NCBI GenBank assembly: GCA_002205965.3
Contig: NADL03000013.1
Span: 854,301 to 918,300, forward strand
Direction: 5' to 3'
DNA: 64,000 nt
DNA from: Kappaphycus alvarezii
Lineage: Eukaryota; Rhodophyta; Florideophyceae; Gigartinales; Solieriaceae
In this document: positions 43,451 to 54,095 of the stretch, piece after piece
Numbering within the stretch: the first letter of the stretch is position 1
Layout: the number at the start of each line of letters is the position of its first letter
Made by a program: the position numbers and the translations under genes
Notes under the pieces: generated by a model
The model's input: only the letters and a program-made list of their open reading frames with translations
The model's database searches: none
What the model was told of the DNA's origin: nothing

Positions 43451-45282
43451 TTATGTCGACCTTGGACGTGTACAGTAATGACATCTATTAATGACACTGT
43501 GTCTTAAAATAAAAAACCAAGTCATGAATTTGCCACACTCATCCAAATTAAAAATCTCTTCCAAATTCAGAAACTGTAAAAATATCTTCCAAATCCCGAT
43601 ACTGTATCCAAATTTGGTCCTCTAGATTTTTTTTTCGCGTGCAAATTTTGCGCACATCAGAGGTCAAACTTAATAGAAGTTCAACGTTGGGTACCTCTTT
43701 ACAGGTATACATAATAGTCTCTATAATGAAAAAAATAAGGACACATACCGGCAAAACAGGAGCAAACAGGATATAAGCAACACCATCTCCCCTACAGACA
43801 AATTTTTTCTTTATGATCGTACTATAACGACAGCAAAAAGTGACAAAAGGATATCCACCAGAAAATACTAACAGTTTAGCTACATTTCGATAAGTCTCAA
43901 AGGGTGTACGAACAATGATCTACAGTGCTCCGTTCTGTTTTTGGTGATGTAGATACGGATACGAGTGCTGCTTGAGATAGTAGGGAGCAGGAAGTGCTGA
44001 GAACGTAGCGTCACCCCTTGACCAATTGCACTCTACACCCAGGTCAGTTTTTTTGGAGGGTTAATTTTTGGCTGCAAGCTGCACAGTAGACTAGTATGGA
44101 GTCGAACTGTATAGCACTTCACGAAATGAGGAGCACACGTTTGGAGAAATGTGCGTTTCTTAAAATTCCAGACGAATTCCACATCTTCCAATAGCCAGGG
44201 CTATCAATGTAGCCACAGCGTAGCTACACGGCACGGTACAGCGTATCCACACTAATGATATTTGCACCTTAAAATATAAAGGAGATAGAATCAGCTTAGA
44301 CAACGAATATTAATAGAAAATAAGTCACGCATTACTCTTCGGTACAGAAGAAGCTGAATTTCAAACTTGCTCGTCCTTCCGTCTGAGCCCTTTTTGACGC
44401 TCCCACCGCAAAGCCGCGCCTACCATCGATGTATCCTCTGGCCAAAATTCTATTTTCGCCGTAGAAGTTGATACCAATAAATTGGAATGTGTTTAAACTT
44501 ATTGACAAGAGTTCTTTGAGGTTTTTTCTTTGCATAGCGCTTACATGTAAACCCATGTGTACGCAGCAAAGTAGATTACCTGATAGCGAAAAAAAATATC
44601 GCGGTCGCATAAATGCTAAAAATAGTAATATACCGCATAATGTAAGGTATAGTGCAGTAAAAGCCCTGATAGAAGAATAGAAAGTACCTATGCTGAGACC
44701 AGAACACGGCAAAGTTGCAAAGTACGGCATATAGGCACACCTGATTCCATCCCATAGATACCACTGCAGCCCCTCAACGGAACACGGACGACCACCCAAC
44801 ACTATCTGACCCCTTGATCCTTGTTTATTCCGATTTCCCTCTCCTTTTCCTCCAATAACTCTGTAATAACCTTTCCCTCTTAAACTCGACAGTTTACATC
44901 AACCCTTCGGCATTTATGTCTTTTTGCCTAAATCAAGCTTCAATTAAAGTCAGAGAAAGACTTCAAGACTGGATCATTTGCGGGAAATTAAGGAGAAAGA
45001 TCACACGGTTGCAACGAATCTGCTATCCTCCCGAGAAACTTAAGATGTCCAAGACCAATCAGACTGCCGTGAAATCTACACACGGCAACAACCGGTGAAA
45101 TGAATGGCCTTCAAGGTCCCATTCGAATGATATTTGTCATGGAATAGGCATGCAAGTATTGAATTGGAAGGAGACGAGTAAGTTGTTACCGGTAAGAGTC
45201 TGAAAGGGGAAATTTTCGTGTTACTTACCCTGAAATGAGTTAAAAGTACCAAGGTGACGCCTACCAACAGCGAGTACTACAG
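43451..45282. other. AT-rich region without recognised genes
   Basis: No assigned features. The longest ORF is 156 codons at 44332-44802 (minus) with two hydrophobic stretches (ALYLTLCGILLFLAF and SLSGNLLCCVHMGL). I do not recognise it, and nothing supports expression. Confidence 0.4.
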
Positions 45283-45745
45283 GGGAAACGGGTGTTTTAC
45301 TGTTGGAAGATATTTCCGACCTATCCCATGGTTTTCCAGACAACCGCAATCGACTCAAAAAGGGTATACCTACAGCGTAATGGGGAAGGAACTACGCTTC
45401 CTAAAATGCTACCTGTACTACAGTGATTTCCACCAAGCAATTAAAGAGCAGTTCTAGAAGGGGAAAGGTTTGGGTGTTTTACTCTTAGAAGATATATCCG
45501 ATCTATCCCATGGTTTTCCAGACAACCGAAATCAAATCAAAAAAACGGTAGAAGGCTGGCCAAGAAGCATATGGACTCCGGCTGACTCATATCATTGCTC
45601 AAGTTGTCAAATTGAGTAATCTTTACTACTTTCTTCCTCGGGTGGTTCGGTTCTGTGCACATAGAGGGGAAAAGGTTTGGGTGTTTTACTCTTGGAAGAT
45701 ATATCCGGTCTATCCATGGTTTTCCAGACAACTGCAATTAACTCT
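45283..45745 (+). repeat. Three tandem-clustered copies of the 75-bp repeat
   Basis: Copies begin at about 45285, 45457 and 45663. All read GGTGTTTTACT-TTGGAAGATAT, then CC-A-CTATCC-ATGGTTTTCCAG and ACAACTGCAAT/ACAACCGAAAT. The sequences between copies are different, so it is not a simple satellite. Copy 1 extends further in matching 40430-40500. Each copy of the 45.46 and 45.66 kb pair is preceded by a purine run (AGGGGAAAGG). Confidence 0.8.
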
Positions 45746-47480
45746 AAAACATAGAGTGCCGCGATAAGGGCGAGAACTCAGTCATTATCTTCGACCGCGC
45801 GGAGAAGTATTCCATTGTGCTCCATCGGGCTCTGTTGAGCACTTTTTATGGGAAAGTAGATTTCAAAAACTTCTTGGCAATTGGGGTTACAAGGAAAATT
45901 ACTCTAGTTGATAGTAAGGGATATACCAGAACGGGGCGCTTAGCTGCTCTCCATGCCTTCCGAACCTGGAAATAGTAAAAGTATTAGTCGTGGCCCTTGT
46001 GGTCAAGAGGCTTTTCCTCTTCCAATAAGAAATCCTGGTGGTCAGGTTCCTATTTTTTAAGATTGCACAAACTTCTTACATAACGATAACTAGTTCCATC
46101 TGTGTTTTCACTTTTATCTGATTCATTGCTTGTAGTGGGAACGAAAAAATGCAAACTATATTACTTATTTAAAGTAAACACAATCTTTCTATCAAACGGT
46201 ACCACAACTGTCCTTATGGGATATACTATGTAGCTATTTTAATCTTTTTTGGATCAGAGGTCGAAATTCAGAGGGGACTGAGCCCCTCGGGTATACAGCT
46301 TGGCGAGAATGACGCCCGCCGAACCCGGCACGAAAAAAACAAACGGGACTGTCACAAAGAACATGTAGTCGTGGTGGGAAAATTCGACCCGCATATGACT
46401 TAAAACTAATCCACAACACGAAAAGTCAGTCTTTTCCGGAGGGCTGGTTCCGACCTTGCGCGCTCGTTATGTTTTAAATTGCGCGCGCAGCATAATTGGG
46501 GCGAGTAGTTCCACCCAACTGTAGTCCTTAGAAGCTTTCGCAGACTACGATGTATGGTCGGAATATCACATTGGCGGTAAAAATTAAGTTAGCTAAAACG
46601 AAAAAAAAGCGAGGCAAGAAGACAACGGCGGTATATATCCAGAAAAATTGGATAGCAATACTTCCAACCTACTCTTTGGCCGAGTTACATCCCCTTGATG
46701 GCACTTTTGACTTCGTGCAACATTATTACGGTTCTACCTTGTGGCATGGAAGCGAAATGCTGAACAGTACCCCACCAAATTACAGTCTTCTTCATAAAGT
46801 CGATTAGAGTTACAGCTTAGAGCAGCCAGCGTTTTGCTACAGTATTGCCCTCTAGATTCAGGTGCAGAGAAATATAGGACCTATTTCTTGACAAACCCGG
46901 CTAAGAGTTCCGGGGTATAAATATATTTAACGATCGCTATGGGCCAGCTCGTAAGTTCCTCCAATGTATGCGAGCAGAAAATTCTTTCGATGCCTCTATT
47001 GGTTTAGCGGCCGGCAAAGTTTCAAATACGTTTGTTAGCTGTGTACCCAATGTTTTTTCAGTCGACGGGAGCAGCCTACAAGTCTGCTATTTCTCACAAT
47101 TTAATTATTCTTGGATGTATTGATGAGAGTTTGTGGGCGCCAATAACGGTCCAAGATGAACTTCCTTGTTATTCTCCCATACAAATGCCCATTTCGCAAT
47201 AAAATGCGTGTTTTATCGTAACAATATATTTTGTAACCACGACGGGTTTGAAGCCATTTTCTGTGTGCCTGAACAGTTTACCTTCACATATCACAAAGCA
47301 ATTCATTATATGCTCGTCTGAGCAACTTTTTTATTCATTTCACTCCCTAGTATTAATTACTCAAAAGTGGAGAGCTATATCGAGCAATAAGGGTTCCAAC
47401 ACGGTTTCTTTAACGGAGTATTCTGCAAGAAAGGTCCCCTTCATCCATATTTGAAGAAAAAGGGGGACTATAAATGGACT
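45746..47480. other. Region without recognised genes
   Basis: Only short ORFs occur (for example 85 codons at 46550-46807, Lys-rich N-terminus, no motif). The 46.25-46.5 kb part is GC-richer. Nothing can be assigned. Confidence 0.45.
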
Positions 47481-48750
47481 ACTCGTGATCTTACGTTGTT
47501 TGCTTGCGCGAGGTCTTTATTATACTTCAAATCCGTGCTCTGCAAGAAAATCCATCTATTGCGGCATTCAACGAAGTATATTTTTCTTCTTAGACTACCA
47601 TAGAGCTTGATGGTCAGAAAATGGCTTGAACAGTTCCATCGATAACGAATGAAATGGTAAATTTCTTAACAAAAAGATCACCACGAAAGCCTTCCATTCG
47701 GAAGGAGAATAATTTGGACCAGCCGAAGTCATGATGCCGCTACCCTGCTGACGCTGGGTTAATCTTTGGTATGGCATTCTTATTTGCGAGTAACTTACAG
47801 ACTACAACACTGGAAGCATCTGTCTCCGCAATGATAGGAGACTCAGAACGCGTTTATAAGCAAACGGAGAAACAATTTTTCATTCAGCGTCTTAAATACC
47901 ACAGTCATTTCGTCAATCTACTTGAGATTATTGCTTCTCAATATTAAGGAGGGAAGAGCTTCTTAGATTCCGGCGAAGTCCTTGAAAAAGCGGTGATAGT
48001 ATCGGTAAATGCAAGAAAGCTACAAAACTAGGCTGCGTCGGTAGGCACTGGTATCTTTCTGATTGCATCAACATTCTCGCTTTGGAAGAGGTTTCCATGC
48101 TTTCAATAATAGTGACCAAGCACTTTTCCGAGTAGCACCGAAGAGATGCACATATTAACCTTCACCTAGGGCCAGGCCTTTCAAGTAACTTCGAAATAGC
48201 CTTTACGGTGCTTCCCGTACCCCATGATCGAGTTGAAACGCACAACTAAATAATTCAGGTAAAATCAGGTGACGGAAATGTCTCGCAAATTGTAATCCAT
48301 CATGCACTGAAATGTAGAGGGAGGATTCATGAAAGCACAGGAAATCACCTCTGATTAGAATTTGCAGAAGCTGCAGATGAAATAGAAGCAGATGAACATG
48401 AAATGCGTATTTCCAAGAATCTGCGAACAGATCGATGGCAATGAAAACAGAAATTCCCTTCCGTTATTCCATAAATTGACCTGTTTTGGGCAACGTCCAA
48501 CAATTTTCCTTCAATTTACGGCTAAAAGTACGTTAATTGACACAAAAGCTGGATCTGACATTCTTTGGTCAAAATGACAACTGAAACTAACTATATAAAC
48601 GACTCCTCGGTGAATATTCTTGCACCGAAAATGGTATCGACTTCATGGCGGACAAAATTATAGTTTTTGGGTAACATTGGACGAGCCCTGCGATATATCT
48701 TTGTCAGGCCCATTTCAAGATGGTACTTTGTCGGATGACAAGAAAGTCGT
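47480..48750 (-). pseudogene. Ty3 family 1 fragment D: RT and RNase H remains
   Basis: Minus-strand blocks align with copy A. RRARPMLPKNYNFVRHEVDT and the following IFTEESFI match SPRHNEIARREIDNMLDAGI. NPPSTFQCMMDYNLRDISVT matches NAPSTF... just before the catalytic box. FCSFLAFTDTITAFSRTSPE matches the connection segment. PNYSPSEWKAFVVIFLLRNL followed by FSDHQALW matches RNase H. Every block is degraded: the YLDD box is gone and the ITDH segment reads FSDH. It lacks gag, protease and integrase, and is the oldest-looking family 1 copy. Confidence 0.75.
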
Positions 48751-51637
48751 AAACGCTCTACATTCCACACGATGATTCAGTTGTCGCGGATTGGGCTATT
48801 TTTCTCTCTCTGAGCCTATTCGTTCGAAATTTGAGAGTCGGACCGTCAATGAATTCCGTAATACCTTTGCTTGTCCCCCTTTGCCAGAGGGGCCGACTCC
48901 GGAAGCTGAATCCTTGAAACGTGCTTCAGAAACTTCTTCACGGATAAGGGGAGTAAGTTATTTTTCCAATAAGTAAGCCTAATATGGTCCATCTTTTGCG
49001 TCGAACGTGAACTCATAGCTAGGTGTTCTGTTTTTTATCGCTATCAGTAAAATTTTTCCCATTACACTCGGATTCTGGCTCGAGTGAAAGTGCCAATCTG
49101 TTCAAATTCGAGGAGAACCTTGTACACTCTGATACACAAATCCCATTTAAGCGCGAATATAAGAGAAGGTAGGGAGCCAGAAAATGAAGTCAAATGGTGG
49201 ATTTTCGGTGAAGAGAAATTCTAGCGTGACTCTTGAGTCCCTAAGTATCGCCTCTAATTTAAAACGAGAGCCTAAATAAAAGGCTTTTCCCGTTCTTCGC
49301 TTTGATTGACATTCCTTTTGGTGAAAGGTATTGGTGCAAGGGCAAATAATCCGACATTATCTCGGTTAATGCTCCAAATAACAGCAGAGTCCAGGCTTCG
49401 GTATCAATAAAATCAGATTAAACAAGCGCAAAAGCTGAGAATGGTATTTAAAACAACTGAGAACAGGAAAAAAAACTTTCCGAACAAGTAGAAAGTGGCC
49501 CTCGACGGCCATTCACCATCCCTACAGAGAGCTTTTCCAAACATAACGCAGCAATCGGCGTTGGAATGCTCCGAATTGATTCATTATTTTATTACATTTA
49601 TTGTTAATATTAGACACAGAAATCCTCTTCCTCGGGAAATCACCTCTTGTGCATGATTTGACCAGACTAGAGCTGCTCAGGAGGTTCTACATCGTTACTG
49701 TTCCATAATTTTCTTGGCTAGTCTGCTTTGGTAACGCCTCGTTATTTGCGTTTAGTTTAGCGTATTTTCATCTTCCGAGAGACGTTTCGGAAATTGACAA
49801 TCCCTAAAAAACGAAGATACATCCACTTTTCCTCCTCCTAAATTCTCCTTCCCGCGAAATATAATTCCTCACAATCCTTTTCAAGAATTTGACCAGCATG
49901 TAGCCTAAGGTAATCCCAGATTAAATAATAATTCAAACAGGGTATACGGAGCAGTCTTTCTTCATAATGGGAGTACCAGCGGATTTTCTTGCTGAAATAG
50001 AGCACTGAAGACCGCAAATATTTCCCTTAAACTTGAAATGGGCCAGATATGGAATAATATTTCAAAATTTTCAGTAAAAGTGTTAATTTAGAATATCTTT
50101 GCCGATCGTGTCCACTTTAATTTTAATATTGCCTGGTGGCGAATCTCAGCAAGCCAACAGCCTTTCAGGAGGGGCCTCAGTGGAAATCTTTGAAGATGTT
50201 ACGAATTTAACGCTCAAGGAAATCTTTTAGGGACTTCATTATGCCATGTTAATCTCGAAATCCACATAATTCCAAGATTTTGTTAGTTTCTCGTGACTCC
50301 AAATTGCGAAAAGAAGAATTTAAAATCTAAAGGTTTTCTCTAAATCAATTTATTCTCGAAATCTAGTTTCTCTTAGAGACGCTTCCTCTCCTCCGACGAG
50401 GTAGTTCAGTCTTCGATTTCGATTATAAGCTCCAAGTCTTGACCAGGTATTGCAATTTGCATTGCGAGACTGTTACCGTTTCGGTACTTAATTCTATAGG
50501 ACAATGAGAAACATATACACGCACACAGTAAGACCCACAGGGTGTTTGCTGACACTCTTTCTCTTTAAGCAACTTGTGCGGCAACAGAATAGCCCGACGA
50601 CGGAGAGGATAATTTAGGGTGTTGGGACAGATAAAATCCTTGGACAGCTGGACGGTATAATTCTCTTCCGAATTGTAAAGCCGCGCCATAGTCCGCGAAA
50701 TACTAAGACCTTGACAATAATCGATTCAAAAGAACCGAAGAAACCAGGGGTTTAAAAATGGGCAACAAGAGATGATTAAATTAGTCATCAGCGCTCAATA
50801 TCTCCCTTTTAGATAAGGTTGTTGTCTCCAACGAAAAACTTGAAGGTCATATTTATATGTAAACGCCGGAGTCTGGGACACCACGGGTGAGTAAATAACA
50901 CAGAAAAAACATGAAAGTGGTACTATAATATGGGATAGAAAGAGTAAAATAAAAGTTTAACCCGGGCGGATGAAGTTGGAAAAAAACAAAGTACTTTAGC
51001 AGATTTGCTGTAAAGGCGGAAGTTTGGCATAAAGTTCAGAGCTAGTATCGTAAAGGCTGTTCATTCTGAGGCCCTAATGATCAGGTAGGTATACATGCTA
51101 GTTACTTTCAATCCGCCATAGCACAGTCCTCATATGAGGAAAAATCCCTTTTCCGTGATTAAAATCTTTTACGGTCCGCAAATATTTACTAGAAAAGATA
51201 CTCTACAAACATAGAATTAAAGTAAGCAGTTGCCTCCCTGAAAGAAGCTCCTGCAGCCACGAGGAGCCATCACTGTACTGTACTACTGTATGAGTACCCG
51301 ATGGTCTGTTCCCAGTGTTCCTGCGAATGCTACCGCATGATATGGTCGGAATTTAAAATTTTAAAGAGTTGGCGACCCTAGGAAGGGGTGTTTCTGTCGT
51401 TTCGTACATTATCCTGTCTCCGTTCCCCCCACCCGCTACCAACGGCCAGAACTGTTTATATGGCAGTCGCGGGTGTGGCCGACCGTTCCAGAGCCACACG
51501 GTGCGAGGCCCACAATAATTAAAAAAAATAAATAAAATACTGTAGAAATTAATTAAAATAACTCTAGAGGACAGTAGCTGACAAAACAGAAAAGTGAGAA
51601 CAAAAAGCGTCATACAAGTAGTCAAAAAGCACAAAGA
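48751..51637. other. AT-rich region without recognised genes
   Basis: No ORF with a recognisable motif was found. The part at 48.75-49.3 kb may be continuing gag-protease remains of fragment D but cannot be read. A TACTGTAC word cluster lies at 51272-51290. Confidence 0.45.
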
Positions 51638-51700
51638 AGTTTAATGCGTTCAGAATCTACTGGGACTGCGCACGTCCACACTATACGGTTAAGAAGGACA
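51638..51700 (-). repeat. 3'-terminal LINE tail fragment
   Basis: On the minus strand, CTTAACCGTATAGTGTGGAC followed by GTGCGCAGTCCCAGTAGATT and CTGAACGCATTAAACTTCTT matches the 3' end of LINE copy 2 (16488-16546) with few differences. Both end at TAAACTTCTT and then diverge. This marks the 3' terminus of the LINE family and a heavily 5'-truncated insertion here. Confidence 0.8.
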
Positions 51701-51767
51701 GATTTTTGGTGACCCTTCAGGAGCCACCAACACCACCCCGGCCCCAGATGGAAGGCCGGTGCACCAT

Positions 51768-52475
51768 TTAGTATTGACTTGAGGTTGATACAGGAACGCA
51801 TTCTCCCCCCTCTACCATCACGTTCCAGCTCCATACCCTCCACTTCAAATACGTCCAACGCATCACCTCGAACCCAGCACTGTCAACTGCAACCTTCAAA
51901 CATTTCAGCTTCCCCGCACGCGTGCCGTCCCGGCTCTGAATGCACGTCGATTCAGGGCAACTAAAGCCTTCGGGACTGCTCCATCCGTGTTGGTACGAGC
52001 GGGGGTTCATTCGGCTTTGCACCCATCCGAAAATCCCTCCGTGGACCACTGCGATGGTAATCACCAACCAAATCGCGAGAAATTTATCAGTGGGAAGTGC
52101 GCCACGTCGAGAGTTAATGGCAAAGGCAGCTTGCAAGACTGCAGGCGAACCTATTCCCGAGAAAATCCAATCATCCATGCCGGAAGTGCTTCTCCGTCCT
52201 AATCGTACCGGTCCCCCGAACAATTTATCTTTAACAAGCTCCATACGAAGGTGAGTATAAGGAAGTTCATTACATTTTCGAATAGGCCCTACAAAATCAA
52301 GATTCAGAAGTCGAGAGTGTAGAGCGAGTCCCTTCATGACATCCGATTTCTCATTTCGTTTGGAGGGTACCAAGGAAGGGATCCCGCATCGGCGGAAGTA
52401 TAGTACCTGGAGCTTATCGTCTTGTATAGCCAAAATGTAGCAAATTTTGCGGCTCGGAAAATTGCTAGAGGGCAT
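51768..52475 (-). CDS. Unrecognised 235-codon ORF with one likely membrane segment
   Basis: This open stretch begins MPSSNFPSRKICYILAIQDD. It contains HSRLLNLDFVGPIRKCNELP, a hydrophobic segment (FLAIWLVITIAVVHGGIFGW, about residues 132-151), and a C-terminal part that runs toward the LINE tail. I recognise no domain. The middle part (residues 50-155) is the most protein-like. It could be an exon or pseudogene of a host membrane protein, or part of an element not seen elsewhere in this window. Confidence 0.3.
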   Translation of the reverse strand: MPSSNFPSRKICYILAIQDDKLQVLYFRRCGIPSLVPSKRNEKSDVMKGLALHSRLLNLDFVGPIRKCNELPYTHLRMELVKDKLFGGPVRLGRRSTSGMDDWIFSGIGSPAVLQAAFAINSRRGALPTDKFLAIWLVITIAVVHGGIFGWVQSRMNPRSYQHGWSSPEGFSCPESTCIQSRDGTRAGKLKCLKVAVDSAGFEVMRWTYLKWRVWSWNVMVEGGECVPVSTSSQY

Positions 52476-53236
52476 TGACAGGGAACTGGCTATTATATTA
52501 ATCTTGACGGAGTCTTTTTTCGATTAGAACGATAATATTGATTTTCCGTAGTTTCCCTCTTGGATAATCTCCAAAGTAGTTTGGAGGGTCCCGCGCCGTG
52601 TCCGTGACAGATCGGGGGGAAATAATATGGCTTTGATGAATAAACAGAGTAAGAACATACAAGCGATCTCTACACCATCTCATTCAACGAAATGCCTCCT
52701 GGATGCAGGATACGCTGACCATAATCAGTTGAAGCGCAACTTGAGAGAGGAGAGGGAAAATAGTCTCGTCTTTAGTAAGGCCTTTGGTAGGCACCTCAGT
52801 TCGAGGTAGGAGTTATATTGCAGATCAACCTGTGGTGTCAAAAGCACTCGAACTAACATTTCTTTGTTCTGCTCCCTATGTCGAGTTTGCCATCTTCTCT
52901 TTCTTCACCGTATCTTCTCAGGAGCTATTGTGTGCTTTTTCGAGATTTCGATGGGCACTGTATGCCAGATGCAGTGGCTAACGCGATATCGCTCATCTTC
53001 GGGCCCAATCCCGCGACAGCTATTGGAAAAGAGACTTCGCTCGAGATCAGGATTCATTAGAACAACTCTGCTATCGTCCTCGTTGTCCCTCCTTTGCTGA
53101 CGTTCAGAATGGTTTGCATGAAGCTTACCCGACCTTGTTGTCCTTTGCCACATTAGACCAGTGTGGTATAGTGAGTGAAGTGACCGCACGGTGAGTGGGA
53201 TGGCTGAATTTATAATGATCCGAGGGAGGATCACCC
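52476..53236. other. Spacer left of the chromovirus, no gene
   Basis: Only short ORFs without motifs occur. It lies immediately left of the first CCGNNCGG motif (53239) and probably contains the left boundary of the chromovirus at its right edge. Confidence 0.4.
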
Positions 53237-54095
53237 GGCCGTTCGGTTGTTTGGCGATGCACGCGTTGACCCGCTCGGCGACCACGTGGCAAAGGTGAGG
53301 GCGTACAGCAGTGTACACCGCGCCGGGGTGAGGAATCCGTAAGGTAATTACAGGACTGTGGAGAGTACAGTAGGGTATAATTTAGTAATGCGTATGATAA
53401 TTAGTAGAAATTGACACCTGTATGCACGGGACCATTAGGGTCTAGTGCCAGGTCCAATCGGACTCCGTACGGACTTCACAGATATTTAACTGTGATCTCC
53501 TTTACGGTGCCCGTCAGTAAAGAGGTAAGCACCCTTCCACCTTGGAGTTCCCTGTTTTACTTTTACCTTTTCCTTTACCGCTCGGTTACTCCTTGTTTTA
53601 CTAGTCCCCCTCTGGCCTGTATCGCGCCGTCACCGTCTCCGCGTATTTCCCCAACCGCGGCACGGTTAGCTCGTCCCGAGAGTGAGCCAGCCTCTGTCTT
53701 GTGTTTCCCTTGTTATTCCGTTCGGTGGTCCCTCGCTGGTCGCAGACCTACCTAACGCTCTACCAATCTACCGAGGTCCTTCCCTTTCCCGAACGGAGAC
53801 GTCCGTTAGGTAAGAGAGAAGTGAACCCTAACGGTTTTATACCTCAACTGGTCTCCCGACCTAGAACCCTTTTGGTTAATTCCGTACGGTTTTAGGTTTC
53901 GAGAAGAGACGCCACCGGAAAACAAGAGAAGGCAGAGTCGAAAATCACAGTATTATCCGTTCGGTACTTCAAAGAAGAAGATACCGAAGTCAAGATGTCC
54001 GCCCCGTAGACCGCCCGGAAGGCTCCCAGTCTTCCCATAGCACCCGCAGTGCGCCGTCGGCACTGACGAAGCCGCTCGCCGAACCGGAACGGTAT
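53237..54095 (+). promoter_or_regulatory. 5' LTR/leader region of the chromovirus
   Basis: This noncoding stretch upstream of gag has at least five CCGNNCGG motifs (53239, 53464, 53719, about 53790, 53883, 53946). The LTR ends are not visible. A CTGGTCTCCCGACC word at 53848 begins with the TGG expected of a primer site, but its complement does not fit a normal tRNA T-arm. Confidence 0.45.

Noticed and set aside
44332..44802. 156-codon ORF with two hydrophobic stretches as a membrane protein gene
   Set aside because: It lies in AT-rich DNA, has no motif, and the hydrophobicity is typical of translated T-rich sequence; mentioned only inside the gap entry.
46550..46807. 85-codon Lys-rich ORF
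   Set aside because: It has no motif, no conserved neighbour and no second copy; such lengths are expected by chance here.
53848..53870. CTGGTCTCCCGACC as chromovirus primer binding site
   Set aside because: Its complement does not fit the conserved T-arm of a tRNA, and no LTR end could be shown next to it.
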